NCBI GenBank assembly: GCA_031271065.1
Contig: JAISWP010000208.1
Coordinates: 1 to 5,675 of the forward strand
Direction: 5' to 3'
Source of the DNA: Synergistaceae bacterium
Lineage (GTDB): Bacteria > Synergistota > Synergistia > Synergistales > Synergistaceae
DNA: 5,675 nucleotides
Of this stretch, positions 1 to 5,675 are shown in pieces (the stretch's first letter is position 1; each line of letters starts with the position of its first letter). The translations under genes were made by a program, and so were the position numbers. Below the pieces are notes generated by a model. It saw nothing but the letters and a program-made list of their open reading frames with translations. It had not been told where the DNA came from and ran no database searches.

Positions 1-699
1 ATACGCCTTCTGCATGATGTCGTCGTGGCAGGCTATATCAGAAACCAGCGAAATCTTGCGGGGGGCGTCGAGATAACGCCTCGCCAGCGAAGTCACCTCG
101 GGGGGCATTGTGGCTGAAAAGAGCCACGTCTTGTCCAGGTTATCCATACCGCTCATGATGGCTTCCAGTTCGTCCCGGAAACCCATGTCCAGCATGTGAT
201 CTCCCTCGTCAAGCACCAATACCCTGACGCCCCCCGTGACGAAGGACCCCCTCCTGATATGATCCAGCACTCGGCCGGGAGTGCCGACCACCACCGCGGC
301 GCCGTCTTTCAGCGAGCGTATCTGACGCTCCATGTCCAGCCCTCCGACGAGAGCCGCGACACGCACTCCGAGGTCGGCGCCGAGCCACGAGAATTCCCGC
401 GCCGTCTGCTGGGCGAGCTCTCTCGTGGGAGAGAGCACCAGCACCTGGGGCGACGACTGATTTTTCTCCATTGTGTTGCAGATGGGAATGGCGAAAGCGA
501 GGGTCTTTCCGGAACCGGTCCGCGCCTGAACGATCAGATCGCCGTCCGTCAGCGTTTCGTCCTCGAGAATGCGCGACTGGACCGGCATCGGCGCCTCAAA
601 ACCTTTGCGGGCTATGGCGCGGAGCAGTTCCGGCCTCAGGCCATAGTCCTCGAAGTGAGATGTTATCTCATTTGTCTCTCTTGCTATACCTATTGTCAT
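1..699 (-). CDS. DEAD-box ATP-dependent RNA helicase, N-terminal domain (3' end outside window)
   Basis: The 233 visible codons encode the first RecA-like domain of a DEAD-box RNA helicase, an enzyme that unwinds or remodels RNA at the cost of ATP in the cytoplasm. Motifs appear in the family order: Q motif around F16 and Q41 (GFEAPMPVQ), motif I ARTGSGKT at 59-66, Ia PTRELAQQ at 91-98, GG at 119-120, Ib TPGR at 140-143, motif II at 164-167 and motif III SAT at 195-197. Motif II reads DEGD instead of DEAD. Motifs IV-VI and any C-terminal RNA-binding extension lie beyond base 1, so the paralogue (CshA, RhlE or DeaD type) cannot be named. The ATG at 699 is chosen because GGGAGG lies 5 nt upstream of it. 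A sigma70-like promoter and a leader of about 155 nt precede it. The family is certain; the subfamily is open. Confidence 0.95.
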   Translation of the reverse strand, partial: MTIGIARETNEITSHFEDYGLRPELLRAIARKGFEAPMPVQSRILEDETLTDGDLIVQARTGSGKTLAFAIPICNTMEKNQSSPQVLVLSPTRELAQQTAREFSWLGADLGVRVAALVGGLDMERQIRSLKDGAAVVVGTPGRVLDHIRRGSFVTGGVRVLVLDEGDHMLDMGFRDELEAIMSGMDNLDKTWLFSATMPPEVTSLARRYLDAPRKISLVSDIACHDDIMQKAY

Positions 700-704
700 T
701 TGGA

Positions 705-756
705 CCTCCCAATGTCCGCATCACCTACAAAAACCCTTGAATTCGGAGCGCGGACA
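705..756 (-). promoter_or_regulatory. Helicase leader stem next to the ribosome-binding site
   Basis: On the minus strand TGTCCGC (756-750) and GCGGACA (719-713) form a perfect 7-bp inverted repeat with a 30-nt loop. Its 3' arm ends 3 nt before the GGGAGG Shine-Dalgarno (710-705). GACC upstream of the left arm could also pair with GGTC inside the Shine-Dalgarno region. Such a fold could modulate translation. This is inferred from pairing only. Confidence 0.35.
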
Positions 757-863
757 CGGTCGGAATGTACGAGGGCCGTCAAAAGGATCGATGTTTTAGG
801 TGCTGCGAAATAAATACCCTGACGTCTTTACGAATTAATAAGTTTAACGTCGAGCAATGTGAG

Positions 864-891
864 ATGATACCATATTATAGAAAAAAGTCAA
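864..891 (-). promoter_or_regulatory. Sigma70-like promoter of the helicase gene
   Basis: On the minus strand TTGACT (891-886) and TATCAT (869-864) are separated by 16 bp, close to the consensus. Transcription would start near base 857 and give a 5' leader of about 155 nt before the helicase ATG at 699. A TATAAT hexamer also lies within the spacer (879-874), but it is too close to this -35 to serve as its partner. The -35 box overlaps the stop codon of the small ORF at 888-1043. Confidence 0.65.
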
Positions 892-1043
892 CTTCCGGGG
901 CGGATTTTTATTTTTATTCTTTCAATCGCGGGCATATTCCATTCCCTCCATGCGCCCGGCACGTCCATGTTCTGGTCATCTATAACCTTGATTCCGGCCC
1001 CTTGAACTATCGCAGCAGCCGCGGGGAAACCCGTCAAAGGCAT
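888..1043 (-). CDS. Doubtful small ORF, 51 residues, unknown or remnant
   Basis: The ORF begins MPLTGFPAAAAIVQ, contains VIDDQNMDVPGAWREW and ends in a basic tail IKIKIRPGS. Residue composition and codon use look more protein-like than the surrounding frames. There is only a weak AGGT ahead of the ATG, and an in-frame TAA lies three codons upstream. I recognise no family, signal peptide or membrane segment. The TGA stop lies within the -35 box of the helicase promoter. It could be a small real protein, the tail of a decayed gene, or chance. It follows the monooxygenase-fold gene by 66 bp on the same strand and has no promoter I can see. Confidence 0.25.
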   Translation of the reverse strand: MPLTGFPAAAAIVQGAGIKVIDDQNMDVPGAWREWNMPAIERIKIKIRPGS

Positions 1044-1055
1044 TGAAGATTACCT

Positions 1056-1087
1056 AAAACCTGGCAATGTACACGATCAAAACCAGG
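1056..1087 (-). terminator. Possible weak terminator after the ABM-fold gene
   Basis: On the minus strand CCTGG (1087-1083) can pair with CCAGG (1064-1060), followed by TTTT. The stem is only 5 bp and the loop is 18 nt, so termination would be inefficient at best. It lies about 20 bp past the TAA stop of the gene at 1110-1406. Confidence 0.25.
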
Positions 1088-1109
1088 CAGCGGAAAAACA
1101 CGTTATAAA

Positions 1110-1406
1110 TTACAGCTGAACGGGCGTCGCTCCGTAAAGGGATAAATCGCCCGTCCCTTCGGCGAACAGGGCCCTATCCTCCCTGAATCTGTTCAGATGT
1201 TCGCTCCGCAGATGGGACGCCAGAGCGGCCTTGTCCCTCCATCGCTCCACGAATACGAGCGTGACGTCGTCGTCGGAAGACGCGGTAAGTTCGTACGATA
1301 TGCAGCCGTCTTCATTCCTGGTCGCTTCGGCGCAGGGACGCGACAGCGAGACGACCTTATCCCTGCAGCCAGGCCTGGTTCTGAATTTCGAAATCACAAT
1401 AATCAT
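1110..1406 (-). CDS. Antibiotic biosynthesis monooxygenase (ABM) fold protein, YgiN-like
   Basis: This 98-residue protein matches the small ABM family of dimeric ferredoxin-like proteins, which includes cofactor-free quinol monooxygenases such as YgiN, and heme- or aldehyde-related relatives. Visible family features are the first beta strand MIIVISKFRTRPG, a helix rich in charged residues, the EDGCISYEL segment at 32-40, the central strand VFVERW at 51-56, and a helix carrying H65 and H70 (ASHLRSEH). Length is typical for a single-domain member. The family is diverse and the substrate cannot be read from sequence. The start at 1406 is preferred over the ATG at 1412: the GGAGG at 1418-1414 is 7 nt from the former and only 1 nt from the latter. 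No clear promoter lies immediately upstream; transcription could come from the site at 2206-2234 across a long leader, or from an unrecognised promoter. Confidence 0.85.
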   Translation of the reverse strand: MIIVISKFRTRPGCRDKVVSLSRPCAEATRNEDGCISYELTASSDDDVTLVFVERWRDKAALASHLRSEHLNRFREDRALFAEGTGDLSLYGATPVQL

Positions 1407-1412
1407 TCCCAT

Positions 1413-1419
1413 CCCTCCC
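1413..1419 (-). promoter_or_regulatory. Ribosome-binding site deciding the ABM-gene start
   Basis: GGGAGGG runs directly into an ATG at 1412, leaving too little room for initiation there. It is correctly spaced for the in-frame ATG at 1406. The resulting N-terminus MIIV also fits the first beta strand of the fold better than MGMIIV. Confidence 0.7.
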
Positions 1420-1906
1420 GAAAGAGCGTCCCGGCGATGATCCTCCGTTTTCAGACCAAAGACTCTTTTTCGGCTTAAAAGCGGAGTGCGAGGCGCTGCA
1501 GGTTTGATCTGGAATCAAAACTACAGCCAATATCAGGAGCTGCCTTCAAAAAATGTCCGATCGACGCGGCAGGCAGCGAAATCATAACCTCTTTCCAAAG
1601 GCGGCCGCTGCTCGTAACCTGTCCGCACTGACCTCGGCATCCAAAACCGTCTCCTTAAAACAGCCCCGAGGTACTTGTCCCCCGGTGCGCCGGAAACGCT
1701 CCAACCCGTCAAATACTCCGCAGACACCGCGTAAAGACCCCATAGTTATGGGACCACCCCGATCGGGTCCTCGTCTCTGTGACGCGCTCCCGCGGCACGC
1801 CCGACCCGCGCTGGAAATTTTGAAAAAAAAGAGCACGCCTTTGAAAACCTCGAGGCGCGACGATGAGGACCCTTCGAAGTGAAAAATTTTCGGCAAACCG
1901 CGGCGG
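1420..1906. other. Gene-poor stretch without recognisable protein
   Basis: No frame on either strand resembles a known family. The longest minus-strand frame (1582-1947, 121 codons) is rich in Arg, Phe and Gly, starts without a good ribosome-binding site and looks like chance. A 35-codon minus-strand ORF (1640-1533) has AAGGAG 10 nt before its ATG but an unremarkable product. TTTGAT/ATCAAA arms (1503-1508 and 1514-1519) form a short inverted repeat about 100 bp upstream of the ABM-fold gene and could be an operator. No tRNA or rRNA signature was found. The stretch may be the leader of a transcript starting near 2200, an unknown RNA, or decayed sequence. Confidence 0.5.
1739..1872. repeat. Nested, mutually exclusive inverted repeats
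   Basis: Several complementary arms crowd together: CCCAT/ATGGG (1739-1743 with 1748-1752, 4-nt loop), GGACC/GGTCC (1751-1755 with 1766-1770), the palindrome CCCGATCGGG (1758-1767), and GGGTCCTC (1765-1772) with its exact complement GAGGACCC (1865-1872) about 90 nt away. CGCGC segments inside the long arms could extend the last pairing. Several cannot form at the same time. The density suggests a structured transcript, but strand and function are not determined. Confidence 0.35.
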
Positions 1907-1912
1907 AAAAAT

Positions 1913-2089
<177 letters not shown>

Positions 2090-2205
2090 TATTTATCACC
2101 TCGTTTCCGCATCTATCGCTCCCCACTCTCCTAAATCCACGAACTCCAAAAGTGAACCATAAACGCCTGAGGCTATACGGTTCAGCGCATGATTTCACCA
2201 TGGAA

Positions 2206-2234
2206 ATATTAACCCAATCCGCACCTACAGTCAA
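2206..2234 (-). promoter_or_regulatory. Sigma70-like promoter directed into the tetranucleotide region
   Basis: On the minus strand TTGACT (2234-2229) and TAATAT (2211-2206) are spaced by exactly 17 bp. Transcription would start near 2200 and run through the ribosome-binding site at 2102-2095, the TGGC tract and the structured stretch, possibly as far as the ABM-fold gene at 1406. It lies downstream of the glnN terminators, so it would start a separate unit. The 2235-2390 stretch upstream holds nothing I recognise. Confidence 0.55.
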
Positions 2235-2390
2235 ACGGCGCAATCTGGGCAAATGTCAGGCGATATGAGCCTTATGGGAAATAATGACGCTTGAAAGGGC
2301 GCAGTGTTCAAATTATTTAAAGCGCCTGGGCCTTTTTGCCTAGATACCGAACAAAAGATACAAAAACGGGACAACATGAACATGAGTTGC

Positions 2391-2430
2391 TAAAAAATAA
2401 CCGGCTGCGCCGCAAAAATCGGCGGAGCCG
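2391..2430 (-). terminator. Second, overlapping terminator hairpin after glnN
   Basis: On the minus strand CGGCTCCGCCG (2430-2420) can pair with CGGCGCAGCCG (2412-2402) in 10 of 11 positions, with a 7-nt loop, followed by a T-rich run (2400-2391). It shares bases with one arm of the 15-bp stem, so the two folds exclude each other. It would act as a back-up. Confidence 0.6.
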
Positions 2431-2458
2431 CGGATCTGTCCGGGATCCGCGGCTCCGC
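2414..2458 (-). terminator. Strong rho-independent terminator of glnN
   Basis: A perfect 15-bp GC-rich stem pairs 2458-2444 with 2436-2422, with a 7-nt loop. It is followed on the minus strand by CGA and TTTTT (2418-2414). It begins 17 bp past the glnN TAG. There is no T-run on the plus-strand side, so it serves minus-strand transcription. Confidence 0.9.
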
Positions 2459-2475
2459 TTCCATGCGGTTTGACC

Positions 2476-4626
2476 CTAAACAGAGAGAGACAGCAGGTTC
2501 CTGTATATGGGGTACGGCCAGATGTCGGCGGATATATAACGCTCCGCTCCGTCGCACTTCTTCCTGATGCTCTCCATCAGAGGAACGACTTCGTCCACTA
2601 TGGCCTGCGCCCGTTCGCGGGCCGGCATGTCAGATATCCTGGCCTTGGTCTCCGTCAGTTTCTCGGCGTCCTTCAGAAGTTCGACCTTAGCTTTCGCGAG
2701 AGTCTTTATGAAATCCTTCCAGTCCCCGCCCTCGGGGAAGTTCTCGCCGTCCAGGGCGGACAGGGAACCGCGCTCGAGAATGATCTGCTTCGAAATTGCC
2801 GGAAGAACGCCCTCGTAGAGCATATCGGCCAGAAGGGCCAATTCGACCTCGATAGCGGTGCAGAACGACTCCATCCGGATATCTCGGATGCTCTCTATTT
2901 CGTTTTTCTTGTAGACCCCCAGCTCCTCCAGCATTTCGACAGTGCTCGGCTCGAGCATGAGGTCTATGGCCTCGGGGGTGGTCTTAGACTTGATGAGCCC
3001 TCTCTTTTCGGCCTCGGCCCTCCACTCGGGGGTATACGCGTCACCCTCGAAGATGATGTCCTGCGCTTCGTTCATGAGCTCGCCTATGACCTCGATCGCC
3101 GCGTCGAGAGGATCGGCCCCGCTCTCGACCTTCTTCTCCATCATGGACGTGACTTTCCTGATACCCCAGCTCCATATCGTGGCAAGAGCCGTCACAGGCA
3201 GGGCTAAGGCCTGCGAAGCGCCCGGCACGCGGAACTCGAACTTGTCTCCGGTGAAGGCCACCGGGCTTGTCCTGTTGCGGTCGCTCTCGTACGCGTTGAT
3301 CTGAGCGAGCTTGGCGAGCCCGAGATCCATTGTGGGGCGCTTCCTGAACTCCGGCGAACCGTACTTTATCTCCCTGAACATGGCGGTCAGAGCTTCGCCG
3401 AGATAGACGCTCAAAATCGCCGGCGGCGCCTCGTGCCCGCCGAGACGGTACATGTTGCCCGGCGTCGCGTTCACCGAGTGCAGGAAACCGAAGTGTCTGG
3501 ATATCCCATAGACCAGTGCCGTCAGAAACGTCAGGAAAACGACGTTCTTGCGCTGATTCGTCGACGGCTTCAGCAGATTGCGCCCCTCGCTGTCCATGAG
3601 CGAGAAGTTGAGGTGCTTGCCGCTGCCGTTCATGCTGTCGAAGGGCTTTTCATGGAACAGCAGGCGCAGGTCGTGCTCGCGCGCCTTCTTGCGCATGGTC
3701 TCCATTATTATCTGGTTCTGGTCGCAGGCTATATTCGCCTCGGCGTAAAGAGGGGCAAATTCGAACTGACAGCGGGCGACCTCGTTGTGGCGAGTCGCAA
3801 GAGAGATGCCGAGCGCCGCCAGTTCCCTCTCCACATCCTCCATGTAAGAGAGGACCCGGGCGGGAATGGCGCCGAAATAATGGTGATCGAGCTTCTGATC
3901 CTTGGCCGGCTGAGCTCCTATTATGGTCCTTCCGCAGAAACGGATGTCGGGGCGCTTCTGGGCCCTGGGCCTGTCGAGAAGGAAATACTCCTGCTCCGCG
4001 CCGACGGTCATGCGGACGTACTTTATGCCGCGCTGTCCGAAAAGGCGCAGCAGTTTCAGCGACTGAGCCTCCACAGAGTCGAGGGAGCGCAGAAGCCCGG
4101 TCTTGAGGTCGAGAGGAGTGCCGTCATACGAGAGGAAAACGGACGGTATGCAGAGGGTGCCGCCCCTTTTGCTCTTGACGATAAAAGCGCTGCTGCTTAT
4201 GTCCCACACGCTGTAGCCGCGCGCTTCGAAGGTCGAGCGCCTTCCCGCCGACGGGAAGGACGAAGCGTCAGGTTCTCCCTGCATCAGATCGGAACCTTTG
4301 AACGTCTCAAGCGGGGTGCCGTCGTCGGATGGCAGAGTGAAAGCCATGTGCTTCTCCGCGGTGATCTCGGTGAGGGGGTGGAACCAGTGCGCCCAGTGAG
4401 TGGCCCCGTTCGCTATCGCCCACTCCTTCATGGCCATTGCCACTATGTCGGCGTCGCCCGGATCGATCGGCTTGCGTCCGACCATCGCTTCCTCGATGCC
4501 GGCATAGACATTCTTGGGAAGATGCTCCTTCATCGCGCGCTTGTCGAATACAAGCGAACCGAAAATATCCCTCACGCGCCCCAAACCTTTGTCTTTTTCG
4601 ATCACGTCCGCCTTGCGCTCACTCAT
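2476..4626 (-). CDS. glnN: Glutamine synthetase type III (GSIII)
   Basis: This enzyme condenses glutamate and ammonia with ATP to give glutamine, the entry point of nitrogen assimilation in the cytoplasm. At 716 residues it has the length of the GSIII class, well above GSI (about 470). A GSIII N-terminal domain comes first, with FGSLVFDKRAMKEHLP at 22-37. The catalytic core shows VGAEQEYFLLDR (208-219, metal-binding glutamates), the HNEVA signature at 280-284, HEKPFDSMNGSGKHLNFSL (325-343, ATP and glutamate sites), RLGGHEAPPA at 394-403 and DRNRTSPVAFTG at 449-460. A helical GSIII-specific C-terminal region follows. Two signature regions look atypical to me: HNEVARCQFE where I would expect HNEVAP, and RLGGHEAPP where RLGANEAPP is usual. 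The ATG at 4626 has GGAGG 9 nt upstream. The gene has its own upstream region and a strong terminator, so it is probably monocistronic. Nitrogen control is likely but no known regulator site is identified. Confidence 0.95.
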   Translation of the reverse strand: MSERKADVIEKDKGLGRVRDIFGSLVFDKRAMKEHLPKNVYAGIEEAMVGRKPIDPGDADIVAMAMKEWAIANGATHWAHWFHPLTEITAEKHMAFTLPSDDGTPLETFKGSDLMQGEPDASSFPSAGRRSTFEARGYSVWDISSSAFIVKSKRGGTLCIPSVFLSYDGTPLDLKTGLLRSLDSVEAQSLKLLRLFGQRGIKYVRMTVGAEQEYFLLDRPRAQKRPDIRFCGRTIIGAQPAKDQKLDHHYFGAIPARVLSYMEDVERELAALGISLATRHNEVARCQFEFAPLYAEANIACDQNQIIMETMRKKAREHDLRLLFHEKPFDSMNGSGKHLNFSLMDSEGRNLLKPSTNQRKNVVFLTFLTALVYGISRHFGFLHSVNATPGNMYRLGGHEAPPAILSVYLGEALTAMFREIKYGSPEFRKRPTMDLGLAKLAQINAYESDRNRTSPVAFTGDKFEFRVPGASQALALPVTALATIWSWGIRKVTSMMEKKVESGADPLDAAIEVIGELMNEAQDIIFEGDAYTPEWRAEAEKRGLIKSKTTPEAIDLMLEPSTVEMLEELGVYKKNEIESIRDIRMESFCTAIEVELALLADMLYEGVLPAISKQIILERGSLSALDGENFPEGGDWKDFIKTLAKAKVELLKDAEKLTETKARISDMPARERAQAIVDEVVPLMESIRKKCDGAERYISADIWPYPIYRNLLSLSV

Positions 4627-4706
4627 TTCTCTCGACCTCCCGAATTTAAGCGGATTTATCCGCGAATATAACGGCTAAGAAAAACGAAAACTCCGCATAA
4701 GATGAT

Positions 4707-4753
4707 TGCAAAATCAACTCGTGCAGAGTATCACGTATTCTATGCAAAATCAA
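4707..4753. repeat. Direct repeat of an 11-mer upstream of glnN
   Basis: TGCAAAATCAA occurs exactly twice, at 4707-4717 and 4743-4753, with starts 36 bp apart. One copy contains the candidate -35 and the other lies just downstream of the candidate -10. This arrangement would suit paired binding sites of a repressor or activator controlling glnN. The AT-rich setting makes chance possible. Confidence 0.4.
4725..4753 (-). promoter_or_regulatory. Candidate glnN promoter
   Basis: On the minus strand TTGATT (4753-4748) is followed after 17 bp by TACTCT (4730-4725), preceded by TGA as in extended -10 elements. The -10 match is poor, so this is tentative. It would give a leader of roughly 90 nt. The region 4627-4791 is the only space between larC and glnN, so a glnN promoter, if separate, must lie here. 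Confidence 0.35.
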
Positions 4754-4791
4754 TAGACTTTGTGAAAAAAATCAAAACCGCTTACATATGC

Positions 4792-5675
4792 TCACTCAAT
4801 TTCGTTCATATATCCGCATAACGAGCGTCTTACATCGATGAGGGGCATATTTTTCTCCCTGGCTATTTTAAGAACGTCCTCGTATTCCGGAACGCTTCGA
4901 ATTGTCTCGTTCCCTATGAATACGGTTTTGAACCTGACGTCCCCGAGAGGCGTCGGGCGCGTTTCGGACACGCGCCGCATGAACATCCTGGCGGTCCGGA
5001 TGACGCGGACCCCTATCGTCGTGGTCTCTCTCATCATGGTCTCCGCGCACTTATCCGTGTCTTCTTCCCGCGCGAGGCAGCACAGCTTCAACGCGGGACG
5101 CCCTTTTTTCATCATGATATTCTCGCTCCACGCGTCGAGGGCTCCAATCCCGAGCAGCCGTTCGACGACCGAAGCAAAGTCCTGCGGGTTCATGTCGTCT
5201 ATGTTCGCCTCCAGCAGGGAGGGGGCATCACGCAGGAAGCGCCCCGGCTTTTCGCTCGGTTCGAGCAGCATCGCCCGCAGGATATTGGGCCTGTCCTCCG
5301 TGTCCCTGCCTCCGAGGCCGATGCCGGAACACACTATCGAGCCCTCGGGCATGGGACGGAAACCCTTCTTTCCGGCGAGGACGCGGAGCAGCAGAGCGCC
5401 CGTGGGCGTCGTCCGCTCCATAGGCTCGCCCTCGGAAAATATCTTCAGCCCTTCCAGGAGCAGGGCGGCCGCGGGCGCGGGCACAGGAAGAATTCCGTGG
5501 GCGCATCTGACCGTGCCGGACCCCACGTTCACCGGGGAGGAGACGACCTCCGGCCATCTCAGACGCTCCATGAGCAGCATAGCCCCCGTTATATCCATTA
5601 TGGAGTCCACGGCTCCGACCTCGTGAAAATGCACTTCATCGGGAGTCGTTCCGTGTACGCTCGCCTCCGCCTCGG
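4792..5675 (-). CDS. larC: LarC, nickel-pincer cofactor CTP-dependent cyclometallase (5' end outside window)
   Basis: LarC inserts nickel into pyridinium-3,5-bisthiocarboxylate mononucleotide in a CTP-dependent step, completing the nickel-pincer cofactor of lactate racemase and other LarA-family enzymes. The visible 293 residues begin inside the protein (EAEASVHG at 5673) and continue open to the window edge; roughly 100 N-terminal residues are probably missing. Family segments in order, numbered from the first visible residue: HFHEVGAVDSIMDITG (15-30), VGSGTVRCAHGILPVPAPA (50-68), TTPTGALLL (88-96), GIGLGGRDTEDRPNILRA (117-134), NIDDMNPQ (157-164), MKKGRP (188-193) and a C-terminal domain with TTIGVRVIR and PEYEDVLKIA. 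The GTG at 5634 is internal, not the start. N- and C-terminal halves are in one frame, unlike the Lactobacillus plantarum gene, which needs a programmed frameshift. No convincing terminator follows the TGA; only a T-rich run lies at 4776-4764. Partner genes larB and larE, if present, lie outside. Confidence 0.93.
   Translation of the reverse strand, partial: EAEASVHGTTPDEVHFHEVGAVDSIMDITGAMLLMERLRWPEVVSSPVNVGSGTVRCAHGILPVPAPAAALLLEGLKIFSEGEPMERTTPTGALLLRVLAGKKGFRPMPEGSIVCSGIGLGGRDTEDRPNILRAMLLEPSEKPGRFLRDAPSLLEANIDDMNPQDFASVVERLLGIGALDAWSENIMMKKGRPALKLCCLAREEDTDKCAETMMRETTTIGVRVIRTARMFMRRVSETRPTPLGDVRFKTVFIGNETIRSVPEYEDVLKIAREKNMPLIDVRRSLCGYMNEIE

Noticed and set aside
196..813. Plus-strand 205-codon ORF opposite the helicase
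   Set aside because: The minus strand holds all helicase motifs; the plus product has no recognisable domain.
765..1046. Plus-strand 93-codon ORF upstream of the helicase
   Set aside because: Runs across the helicase promoter and leader on the opposite strand with no initiation signals or recognisable product.
1553..1882. Plus-strand 109-codon ORF
   Set aside because: Arg/Pro/Lys-rich product without family features or a clear ribosome-binding site.
2286..2333. Plus-strand promoter (TTGAAA with TATTTA) and GGCGC/GCGCC hairpin with T5
   Set aside because: The -10 match is only half, the hairpin loop is long with a 5-bp stem, and no plus-strand gene follows.
2470..3207. Plus-strand 245-codon ORF opposite the 3' part of glnN
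   Set aside because: It is antisense to the conserved C-terminal region of glnN and starts on the terminator side without a ribosome-binding site.
3433..4671. Plus-strand 412-codon ORF opposite glnN
   Set aside because: It is antisense to a full set of glutamine synthetase motifs, has no family resemblance, and its openness is explained by the GC-biased codons of the real gene.
4838..5626. Plus-strand 262-codon ORF opposite larC
   Set aside because: Ser/Arg-rich antisense shadow; the minus strand carries continuous LarC motifs.

Overview
The window is bacterial chromosomal DNA of moderately high GC. Every confident gene lies on the minus strand. ATA and AGG codons are common, Shine-Dalgarno sites are strong (GGGAGG type), and a type III glutamine synthetase sits next to a single-frame larC. 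Together these suggest an anaerobic bacterium, possibly of the Synergistota. That assignment is a weak inference from codon style and gene content, with no marker gene behind it.

Layout from left to right. (1) 1-699: N-terminal RecA-like domain of a DEAD-box RNA helicase, cut by the window edge, with a sigma70-like promoter at 864-891 and a leader of about 155 nt. (2) 888-1043: a doubtful 51-residue ORF whose stop codon lies inside the helicase -35 box. (3) 1110-1406: a 98-residue antibiotic-biosynthesis-monooxygenase-fold protein. (4) 1413-2390: almost 1 kb with no recognisable protein family. It holds nested inverted repeats, a perfect (TGGC)16 tetranucleotide tract, and what may be a small complete minus-strand transcription unit: promoter 2206-2234, strong ribosome-binding site, GTG-started ORF of 58 codons running through the tract, and a weak terminator. 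(5) 2391-2458: strong, overlapping terminator hairpins. (6) 2476-4626: glnN, type III glutamine synthetase. (7) 4627-4791: glnN upstream region with a repeated 11-mer. (8) 4792-5675: larC, nickel-pincer cofactor cyclometallase, lacking its N-terminus because of the window edge.

The four confident genes do not form an obvious pathway: RNA remodelling, a small oxygenase-fold enzyme, ammonia assimilation and cofactor maturation. glnN has its own upstream region and strong terminator, so it looks monocistronic. The most unusual item is the tetranucleotide tract and the small transcription unit around it. Its unit length is not a multiple of three, so gain or loss of one unit would change the reading frame, as in a phase-variable contingency locus. 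No function can be assigned.
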